Assembly (NCBI GenBank): GCA_947498705.1
Contig: CANMLW010000012.1
Location: forward strand, 93,679-157,678
Direction of reading: 5' to 3'
DNA: 64,000 bases
From: an uncultured Aquimarina sp.
GTDB taxonomy: Bacteria > Bacteroidota > Bacteroidia > Flavobacteriales > Flavobacteriaceae
The notes under the pieces are model-generated. The model searched no databases, was not told where the DNA came from, and saw nothing but the letters and a program-made list of their open reading frames with translations. The position numbers and the translations under genes are program-made. Position 1 is the stretch's first letter. The number at the start of each line of letters is the position of its first letter. Shown here in pieces: positions 59,801-64,000 of this stretch.

Positions 59801-62795
59801 CATTAATAGTTGCTGTATATTCACATCCTGTAAAATTAGTATCGATACCATATACTGTTACATCTCCTCCTGATCCAGATGGGATAGGGAATACTGTAGT
59901 TGCGCTGTAAGGTCCTCCTTGCGTTAAACTAAACTCAAAACCTGCAGGTGCATTGGTAACCGTTACACTACCATCATTACCACACTCGATATCGGTTGCC
60001 GACAAGGTTGGTTGATAATCATTTTTAAAGACACTAAAATAAAACGGGATCGTACATCCACCTGTAAATTCGGCAAATATTCTATAATCTCCTGCTGTAC
60101 TTACTGTAAAACTAGATCCATTACCACCTGGCTCCTCTGTCCAGTTAGCATCGGTACAATCACCAGATAATAATGAACATGGATCATTAGAGTCCAATAC
60201 ACAATTATTAGGTGCAGGTAAAGGTGTTAAACGTTGCCAAGATATGCTTACTAAACTTGCTGGATCAAAATTAGTATTTAAATCGAATGTCTGATTACCA
60301 CATAACAAGATTTGGGGTAATTCTAAACCACTACAATTAGTAGAAACCACATTGGTATTAGTAGGTACATAACTTAGTATTGGATTTACAATATCTCTAA
60401 ATCCTTCTACCACAAATTCTTCTGTAAGTGTCATACACGCTCCAGAAGTATCTACTTTTACCACAGAATACGTACCTGATTGTGGATTAGGTACATTAAA
60501 GAAGTTGGTAGAGGTTACCACAGGTGGCGATATTCCTGGGCCCGACCATGTATATTGATCATACCCGGTACCTGCAACCAACTGTAGGTCGTTAGTACAA
60601 AAAGTAACATCACTGCTACACGCTGGTACATTTACCAAAAAGTTAGTAGCCTCACCATCGGTATTACCACAAGGACCAATTATCGCACTACTATTATTCG
60701 TTCCTGCTGTTCCTGAAATAACTCCTACAAAATCCGCTCTTGCAGAGTTTTGAATAGTACTAGAACATGCATCTCGTAATTCTTCACAAGAGTTTACCAA
60801 CGCCACTCTAAATCTTATATTAATAGGAGGGTCATTTTCTTTTACCAATCCACCAGGAATATCAAATACAATGGTGCTTGGGGGAGTAATGGTATACGTT
60901 ACTCCTGGAGGCAAAGTAGAATCTTGTACACTTACCAAATTTACATTATCTGGTAAAATATCTGTGATAGTGACTGTCCCATCGACTAAATCTTCATTTC
61001 CAACATTTTCTATCTCGAGGTTATAAAACATTTCATCACCTAGTTGTACATTACCATTTGTAATATCAGTAATACCATCGGTATCAATTACTCTTTTGAT
61101 TATGTTTAACTCGGGTTCTATGATTTCAATAGCAAATGTATTTAAAAATACACGATAGGTATCTGCATCAGTCGACAACCTAAAAGTAGCATCAGTCTGA
61201 TTGTTACCTACCAAAACATTTCCTGTGTTGGGTAAATCAAAAATATCAATATCAAATCCCAAGGTATTTTCAGAGTCTGGATTACGACCTGTTTGGTATT
61301 GGTGATTAAACGTAATCGAACTATTAAAAAAGTTAATAGTAGGGTTAATATCAAAGTTATCTGCCGGTGCAGAATTATCTTCTCCCAGTGGTACAAAAGC
61401 AGAGGGAGTAGCTGTGTTTTCTATCAACAACTGATCTCCATTAGGTCTAGAGTTTGTAGCACCTAAACCTCGATCTCCTTCTAATGCTGCCACACCATAG
61501 CGTACTTCTACTGGTAGTGGTGCTGGTAACGACGTAAATCCTGTATAGGTAAAATCAACATCGGCAGAACTATTTCTAATCTGCACAAATCCATCATTGG
61601 TACTAATAAATTTACTACTTTCTAGTGGATCTTCATAAATAACTACCAATACCCAACCTCCTGAGGCTCCTGAGGCTCCTGATGTTCTTCCTATGGTAGC
61701 ATTCATATTTGCTACTGTATATGTACCATTGGTATTATTTTGATCAATTAGACTGGTCACATTGGCATAACAAACATAAGGTACGTCATCGGTAGCACTG
61801 TCTGATGGGTTGGTAGGTGTATTTCTATATCCATCATAAATGATGTTATCTGGTGTTACATCTACATAAGCTCCTCCTGGTACTCTAAATTTAATTTGTC
61901 TAAAATCTGCTGCTCCGACCTTTCTGGCATCTGCCAGTGGTAATCCCGTTAATAATTCATCTCCTGTAGGGTTTGCAGTGGTTATACTCGATAAACTAGC
62001 ATTTACCGTACTACTACCCATTTGTGTAATAATGTTCTCTCCATCAAATTGATTAATCATCACAGCAGGAATGGTTATCGCTGCGTTACCACCTCCCATT
62101 GCAAAGGTGCCTCCTGGGTTATTATTTACAATAATTACTGCAATTGCACCCGCGTTTTGTGCATTAATAACTTTGCCCGTAAATCCACAAGCCCCCCTTC
62201 TAATAACCGCTATATTACCATTTACTGCTGCTCCATTTACTAAACCTGAACATGCATTAGTATCATCTGGGATATTATCATCTACCAATACCAGGTTTGC
62301 CGTAAGACCTGGAGCTGGTGGAATGGCAACACTCCCCGGAGAAAATGCATTATTTTGGATTGTATAATCACCAGCAATAGCTGTATTATTAATAGTAAAA
62401 GAAGGAGTTACGGTTGGGATTCTTTCTATATAATATGTAGCAGACCAGTATAAACCTGCATATACAATTTCTGTACATGTTGGTCTAGGTGTTGCAATAT
62501 CCGCACTACTCGAACTAAAAGTTGTTGGATCCCCATCGATATCTATATAATCAGAAGTACTATTACCATTACTAAAGTTACCATCATAAGGTGCATTAGG
62601 ATCATAGGTTACATTATCATCATCACTATCTACCAATCCTACAATGGAATTACCGTTCATGACCAAATTACCATTGATCCTACTCCTTGTTTCTCTAGGT
62701 GCTAGTGGTATTATTTCCTGCGCATAGATTGTGCTTATGTTACTGGTAACAAATAGGAGTACCAATACCATTTTCATCAACATCTTGGTTTTCAT
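47808..62795 (-). CDS. Giant T9SS type B-sorted SprB-like adhesin with PA domain
   Basis: A protein of about 5000 residues. The ATG at 62795 gives signal peptide MKTKMLMKMVLVLLFVTSNI...AQ; an in-frame ATG at 62837 would add 14 residues. Order: signal peptide; N-terminal module (RSRINGNLVMNGNSIVG, YAGLYWSATYYIERI) with a PA domain inside (NIAVIRRGACGFTGKVINAQ, AGAIAVIIV); a DUF11-like domain; a Cys-rich WQRL module; about 4000 residues of SprB-like and related Ig-like repeats rich in Thr, Val, Pro and Gly (for example CNGGGDGTILVTM, CFGDSDGAVTIIISGGTPPY); and a type B/gliding-motility C-terminal domain (YFTPDNPNSTTEQ, MVFDRYGRLLAEFKGNQQGWDG, SGDYWYTIILND). It resembles SprB, a mobile adhesin of gliding cells. 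Flanking genes are its PorP/SprF partner and a SPOR-like protein. Confidence 0.9.
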   Translation of the reverse strand: MKTKMLMKMVLVLLFVTSNISTIYAQEIIPLAPRETRSRINGNLVMNGNSIVGLVDSDDDNVTYDPNAPYDGNFSNGNSTSDYIDIDGDPTTFSSSSADIATPRPTCTEIVYAGLYWSATYYIERIPTVTPSFTINNTAIAGDYTIQNNAFSPGSVAIPPAPGLTANLVLVDDNIPDDTNACSGLVNGAAVNGNIAVIRRGACGFTGKVINAQNAGAIAVIIVNNNPGGTFAMGGGNAAITIPAVMINQFDGENIITQMGSSTVNASLSSITTANPTGDELLTGLPLADARKVGAADFRQIKFRVPGGAYVDVTPDNIIYDGYRNTPTNPSDSATDDVPYVCYANVTSLIDQNNTNGTYTVANMNATIGRTSGASGASGGWVLVVIYEDPLESSKFISTNDGFVQIRNSSADVDFTYTGFTSLPAPLPVEVRYGVAALEGDRGLGATNSRPNGDQLLIENTATPSAFVPLGEDNSAPADNFDINPTINFFNSSITFNHQYQTGRNPDSENTLGFDIDIFDLPNTGNVLVGNNQTDATFRLSTDADTYRVFLNTFAIEIIEPELNIIKRVIDTDGITDITNGNVQLGDEMFYNLEIENVGNEDLVDGTVTITDILPDNVNLVSVQDSTLPPGVTYTITPPSTIVFDIPGGLVKENDPPINIRFRVALVNSCEELRDACSSTIQNSARADFVGVISGTAGTNNSSAIIGPCGNTDGEATNFLVNVPACSSDVTFCTNDLQLVAGTGYDQYTWSGPGISPPVVTSTNFFNVPNPQSGTYSVVKVDTSGACMTLTEEFVVEGFRDIVNPILSYVPTNTNVVSTNCSGLELPQILLCGNQTFDLNTNFDPASLVSISWQRLTPLPAPNNCVLDSNDPCSLLSGDCTDANWTEEPGGNGSSFTVSTAGDYRIFAEFTGGCTIPFYFSVFKNDYQPTLSATDIECGNDGSVTVTNAPAGFEFSLTQGGPYSATTVFPIPSGSGGDVTVYGIDTNFTGCEYTATINVIERITSIAVTNTDPTCVNDDNGTGTGSISIVVTDGSPIYSYIISSTTLVPPVNINVPNSNTPNFTQDNLLPDTYNVQVLANVPNSGTTNCVANPSITINPAPPFEANLELVSPATCDSGPIVRVNVTAGSGNYLYDDGSGTFGPNNLFEITNPNPATTYTFFVSDNSLPAGTPACILSLDITGIEAYEPIVLDNVTITQPPCPGDGGLVEVTVSPVVAGRTYTYQLLDTTDQDPVAPVYTVVDQIVTTATTVTFTNIADLTHYRIRVFHNDTATPPGAPICPVDGVDFAINTPGAITGNISVPKELTCSAPTDATIRVENIAGGSGTYEWSFNATTGYTPVVGTSVDISVSTSGGFTVYIRNQGTNDCAIPFSTNVATLEDITDITFTIPGATNCVSQTYNVTAAAQPTGPAYTYNITPAPQSSNPNPDGSIDLRLRRGIVYDITAVHPTNGCTYTEQYSEASLPVIGITSAIETQPVRCVGEMNGEFSFTVANSTGFDWEIEDSGGTVVANGTAAGVDPITVVVGTLPADDYTINIIDNSLTPPSANCRDSETVTITEPTTALDLSATTDAADCGNNTGVITVTATGGRGGYEYELRNAAGTLPALVPYQTSNTFSGQAPGTYTVFIRDSASNLAISCEYDEQVVVLGTTAPTIALDTSGDPCYDPTDPTTATQRITITLGVPAPVGPFTYSLDGGAAQTVDFTTPAGMPANTFQINGLTPGAHSVTVTNTASVCTSNTVNFTINPELVVTAGLTKEIDCNTGATITFSATGGDGTYTFDLLGPAPQTGVTSPLTNIAADGTYQIQVTDGEGCTATSTDIIVNPYDALVATATPTDPACSADNGSITVDITTAGETPYTYILNQGTPGQVTFGPTANIQHIFSGVDPTVTHEVVVRDNLNCDLTIPNITFTIPTDITATIDDSFTLLSCTAAPAQAQVTAITGGSGTYEWSLDNTTFTDVTAIPFTVDFATDGTFTLYIRNQTTDDCVQQFPITIAPVLEVDSVVVTPGAIDCTSQEVDVVLSALPALTLPIQYEFSITPDPASGAAGTGGPTAFSTTTNYTFANGVTYTVEARRTDSQCTNTVDFNQPLIDVIQITNAAQTQPVTCIGGNDGAFSFTVANATTFDYDIEDATNTVIASGTGVTSPVTIQSPTTPLVAGTYEIIVTDTALTAPSTNCTASTTVTITEPTTAITFNHVVDQTCSDNTVSVNTVAGGNGPVYEYELFDNADVSQGPAIPITGTYTGVPNGTGYYIIVRDSQGCDSARVTFDINALPTVTATITGSELCLDDNIATLDIDITGGTADFSYDITRDGIPIVTLTPLGVGITSFTTPNLTQAGTYVVTITDSVGCTDQATQVIAPQVTITASLLKDLDCSVSPDAQINVVTTGGNGATSLEININGGGFNPYLGAIPFTTTTAGTYQFRVIDAATCSADSAIITVNPAPNPVVNAPTITNPTCNGDTDGAVVINIDTSVGTGPYEVNFDGAGFSNQTTYGGLGEATYNYIVRDAKGCTVNASVTLSAPPVIIDNTVITDIVCSGAGLTLGQIDFNGITGGVPPYNLSLLNAADLSLATTTAPSNPVIGVLAGANVSFGGLSFGNYILRVIDSNNCTYDFTGTISTTPIFNITSSVGGTCSAGVTATINITGGTGPFEIREYTVLGTELYVPINLGAGPNTHVFTNLPFDTPFTFEVIDTATNCTDIRTLTPPVNPGSIDIAVIENPVTCVGSADGSIDYTVTNYQGTELTYTVFRSNDLVNPILGLIYSNANPQTVVAAGIGTGNVSAFGPGTYIIRVEETDPTVLDPCNTAIEFTITESATPLVYNGTTITDGNCNASSQGIVSVSGGTGPYGFLVVPQGDPNPGTYNASNVVTLDQTVTLNWDLYITDANNCVLGPELLMATVTADPTFTGVAPVFVDDPCTYDNNYTFTVTATGASDLEYGIDDGDTGTADVPTFVADIPSDGTFTFTVFGPGVYNYFVRDVNGCTDTRTITVYDPLTISAVFSTPPTCTAADGEVTVTVTGTPAGALTFELLDAAGVVTVIPGIVGVSPFTFTPPPGIAPGTYTVRVTDAGRAAAGCSFTTPVSIQAPPQPTIDGTVGITNMTCNGDVPGTGSITVSLTGALDPAVTYEYEITAAPGTGDVRGRQSSNVFNNLGVDTYTVRVWATLTNGSGASAQDVVCFDDEDFSITEPAVVDGVVAQGDHFDCDGNPNATIEITGVVGGSGTGYTADITRVSDGVVFADIAITPPTTSFEVSEAGAYTVQIFDDNDCVSAVLNVNIAAYTPMSNPVVTQINPKSCLTPPPVNAGDEEITVTVTGGSGNFLFEVFDNTNTLVDSDTTVGSNTSGSLFLPNLELYTIQVTDQGDINGMGLNCEITTTYQVPDFDFLDVSAVLAANLDCNAEPIGEIELTVNGYTGDFEYDVIDTGTGLPIRTAVPVTAPFVNPITISTLPAGTFRIDVRETALPNCSGTTNDVTISEPDLLTLVLDSATTPHCNALLSTVTMTAGGGVGPYNFAFIAGTLTVGPPQVPADPGVYPESATFDLDPAVSLDWVIFVQDANGCVTPVQIAIPPVTPAPTIDTIDTFVDDSCTFDSLYEFIVTGTTNVVPGTGGLTFELTHPSGAVDAPVPGNQTTTSHQFVVTTAGIYSVRVFDENGCPSTPETITVYPELLVTATFTDPTCRAADGTIIGTVSGGSAIPANWTFDLIDVGTGVTLVGVTIAPGVPTANDVTFGNVPPGDYIVSVNDSAIGPNPPAPGGCTATFNITVPTFLDPTATTTVEDVSCNGGGDGTILVTMIAPGNVDTPYSYQITAPVAGLVQTNPLFTGLSQGTYDIEITSDKGCSITIQETVGEPADITVSATQTAYGCNPADSDEIFPVITVTIDGGTPPYNITYVGPSSTGTDTNITDADGNPANGVQYVFTAPASGNYDITVTDNESCSPNTAIMNPLVVPVPAFDIMTNPTVTVVTPISCPNPPITGDEEVTVAVTGGTGTYDYTVITSPNPVAPQPGVVGAANFILPDVGFYTFRITDTTTMCFIDVNHTIDPFDNVVVTATSPTPETCFGNADGGIEISVLQYIGDFSYTVVDVGVTPEAIVHTSVVNLTTDLDLNTADVFTLPETLPVGNYRVDIVEINAPFCTAQSNIFTVDGPSIPFEITLLPINDQEFCDPASNISFLTSVSGARSTNITYTLDQTGTTNTTGLFANLAFAQAVDVSALSGNAGDFGFTVTVEDDVNGDGSVICSATNFIVVTPPADDVNANAVATDITCFEATDGTITVTATGTDVPLRYSITQTAPVAGTESVLQTVNTFENLGPGTYTITVYDQLGCTDQVTGLVVGDVPEVTVSAVITRPVSCGNDTVDVTVTGTTSAAGGITRFVMINVTDPNSPVETSNATGIFTNIPQGQYVFYVEDSPNGCRSQDSSPVAVLPIEPVSFDIDPVATTNEVNCNGHTTGIINIMNLLGGIGAYEFYLLSGTVALPVGAVPPGIVAGPQATTEFTGLAPGTYTYLARSVTDISCAAVRTHTIQEPPVFDPQFVGTDITCAGEDDGMITITIDATDPNVIGTPPYSFAISSMPGVFFNDASDETPNSHIFEDLGPGMYTVLAQDANGCDVTFDYTVDEPNSLMASIDGAVTPETCFGDSDGAVTIIISGGTPPYETNITNNDADFVANLLTYTGLPGGTTIIYIRDANGCRIDIEIPVPAGPNLGAILTDRVECPIFDYTDPFNPVMTQEERYFVDFDIITESEGLSIIYTLNGINGTPNPANNTNTTGIFEVAPGEYEGIMESGTCSSPGRTVGTITVLEYTPLAIPVAQMTNNPEDPNEYEIIVSGGRQFDNEPNYVYSFTLLPEGLTIDRLDDSFFTELSGNIFTIRETGDYVIRVVDAAGCEVMIVQSLTYINIRIPNYFTPDNPNSTTEQQFWYPQQIDDPTIDDPFYFENMEVMVFDRYGRLLAEFKGNQQGWDGTYKGKQLPSGDYWYTIILNDVDNREFTGHFTLYR

Positions 62796-62854
62796 AAGCT
62801 TCGTATTTTGGGTCGAGTTTGGGGTAATTGTCATCATAACTTACGGCATATGGG

Positions 62855-64000
62855 TTATTGTACTTTTAATATATAAAGATCACCATCATATGAATTATTT
62901 ACATTAGAGAATAAGCTTTGCTTTGCCTCATCAATAGTATCAAATCGTTTTAGGTATACATAAATATAGTTATCTTTTGGGTTCCTGAAATATTGAGGCT
63001 CCAATCCTTGTGATCGTAACTTCTCCATTCCTCTATCGAAATAATTTTCTCTCTTAAATATGTTCGTAATCAAATAATATCCATTTTCGATATTATGTCC
63101 TCCAATATAGGATAGGTTTTCTGATAATACGGTATCATCTTTAACGGTATCTTTTATCAATCGGGTTTCTTGTAATAATCTCTTAAATGACTCTACTTTA
63201 CTTTTAGCAATATGTAATATCCACATATCTCCAAAGTATCTGTTATCGATATTATTTAAATACTTTTCTGCAGCTTCATCTTTGTTTGTATAGCTCTCTA
63301 TGGCTACATATTGGAACTGATTTTCTGGATTCACGATAATCTGGGCATCGTCAAACCCGATATCTCTAAGTTTTTCTGAGAATCTATCTGCATAAACTCC
63401 TCCTTTAAACACGTTTCCAATCAGGTAATATCCTTCTGGGTATCCTGGTATATACTTGGTAGCAAACTGAGCTTCTGGTCTAGACGTCTCTGCAAATTTT
63501 ATAAATCTATTTTTCGCAGTAAGTCTTTTTGAGCTTGCAGGATCTGACTCTTTTTTAGCCTCTTCTGCATCTTCATCCATATTTACTAAAGATTCTAATA
63601 GTTTACTAAACTCTCTTTTATCTACATTAAGACTAGTTGTTAGTAACGAATCTCTACGTGCAAATAATTTATCTGTAATACGACTACTATTATCCAATTC
63701 TTTCTGGATTTCTTCTATTCCTTCGTCTTTTTGTTGCGCTGCAGCTTCCTGAGCCAATCGTTGCTCTTCTGCTAATCTTGCAGCTTCTGCTTCCTCGGCT
63801 AATCGTTGCTCTTCTGCTAATCTTGCAGCCTCTGCAGCTTCCTGAGCTAAGCGTTGCTCTTCTGCTAATCTTGCAGCCTCTGCAGCTTCCTGAGCTAAGC
63901 GTTGCTCTTCTGCTAACCTTGCGGCTTCTGCAGCTTCCTGAGCTAATCGTTGCTCTTCTGCTAACCTTGCAGCTTCTGCAGCTTCCTGAGCTAAGCGTTG
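62855..64000 (-). CDS. SPOR-like domain protein with Ala/Glu-rich coiled-coil repeats, 3' part (runs off window)
   Basis: The frame is open from the window edge to the stop at 62855: 382 codons, with the start beyond 64000. The visible N-terminal portion is a heptad-like Ala/Glu/Arg/Leu array (QRLAQEAAEAARLAEE repeated), then a helical linker (QKDEGIEEIQKELDNSS), then two related C-terminal domains of about 75 residues: EGYYLIGNVFKGGVYADRF...YFGDMWILHI and NGYYLITNIFKRENYFDRG...YDGDLYILKV, resembling SPOR-type or OmpA-associated modules. It directly precedes the giant adhesin by 59 bp or less, with PorP/SprF beyond, as a likely operon. In flavobacteria such genes are often OmpA-like envelope proteins; the missing N terminus should decide that. 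Confidence 0.75.
   Translation of the reverse strand, partial: QRLAQEAAEAARLAEEQRLAQEAAEAARLAEEQRLAQEAAEAARLAEEQRLAQEAAEAARLAEEQRLAEEAEAARLAEEQRLAQEAAAQQKDEGIEEIQKELDNSSRITDKLFARRDSLLTTSLNVDKREFSKLLESLVNMDEDAEEAKKESDPASSKRLTAKNRFIKFAETSRPEAQFATKYIPGYPEGYYLIGNVFKGGVYADRFSEKLRDIGFDDAQIIVNPENQFQYVAIESYTNKDEAAEKYLNNIDNRYFGDMWILHIAKSKVESFKRLLQETRLIKDTVKDDTVLSENLSYIGGHNIENGYYLITNIFKRENYFDRGMEKLRSQGLEPQYFRNPKDNYIYVYLKRFDTIDEAKQSLFSNVNNSYDGDLYILKVQ
63741..64000 (-). repeat. 48-bp tandem repeat in the coiled-coil gene
   Basis: At least five tandem units, with CGTTGCTCTTCTGCT starting at 63759, 63804, 63852, 63900, 63948 and 63996. Spacings are 45, 48, 48, 48 and 48 bp, all multiples of three, so the frame is kept. 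Each encodes QRLAQEAAEAARLAEE or a 15-residue variant. The array continues past the window edge. Confidence 0.9.

Noticed and set aside
63741..64000. 48-bp repeats as a CRISPR array
   Set aside because: The units are contiguous without unique spacers and encode a regular coiled-coil sequence in the frame of a gene.
1..64000. tRNA, rRNA, insertion sequences, prophage or integration sites
   Set aside because: No tRNA-like cloverleaf, rRNA sequence, transposase, integrase or flanking target-site duplication was found on reading the window.

Overview
The window comes from a marine-type gliding or surface-growing Bacteroidetes (Flavobacteriaceae; Aquimarina-like on general character, but species is not determined). 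The support is the AT-rich DNA, Bacteroidetes-style promoters (TAnnTTTG -7 boxes), weak Shine-Dalgarno signals, type IX secretion system (T9SS) sorting domains, a PorP/SprF protein, SprB-type repeat adhesins and DUF4837/GH3/Tex family proteins typical of that group. Nearly every gene lies on the minus strand.

Positions 1-10180 are part of a surface-polysaccharide (O-antigen/capsule) locus: the 5' end of a UDP-GlcNAc 2-epimerase (wecB), an ATP-grasp protein, a Wzx-type flippase, dTDP-L-rhamnose genes rfbD, rfbC, rfbA and rfbB, a class I mannose-6-phosphate isomerase, and two paralogous Wzz-like chain-length proteins that bracket the rhamnose genes. Positions 10185-14374 hold a conserved protein of unknown role whose C-terminal half looks like a nucleoside-phosphorylase fold, a GH3-type acyl-adenylase, and an M23 peptidase; tatA is divergent. 

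Positions 14868-30532 carry mostly housekeeping and envelope genes: tex, a secreted subtilisin with chitin-binding-like modules and a T9SS type A tail, a carboxypeptidase-regulatory-domain protein, a DUF4837 lipoprotein, a LysM lytic transglycosylase, pgk, a class C beta-lactamase-like hydrolase with TPRs, a DUF2975 membrane protein with a small Xre regulator, and a lipocalin-like lipoprotein. Positions 30753-34103 have plus-strand holB, a DoxX-like protein and a zinc-ribbon membrane protein, with a minus-strand Ig-like secreted protein between them; a large orphan lipoprotein follows.

Positions 36083-64000 are the most distinctive part. Three related T9SS-exported proteins of 923, about 2250 and about 5000 residues lie in tandem. 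They share one N-terminal module, but differ by a clean protease-associated (PA) domain insertion, by the amount of SprB-like repeat, and by the sorting tail (type A, type A, type B). The largest sits between a PorP/SprF outer-membrane partner and a protein with an Ala/Glu-rich 48-bp tandem repeat and two SPOR-like domains, making a likely three-gene secretion/adhesion operon. The smallest has a promoter preceded by two TTCGCGAA palindromes 21 bp apart, suggesting dedicated control.
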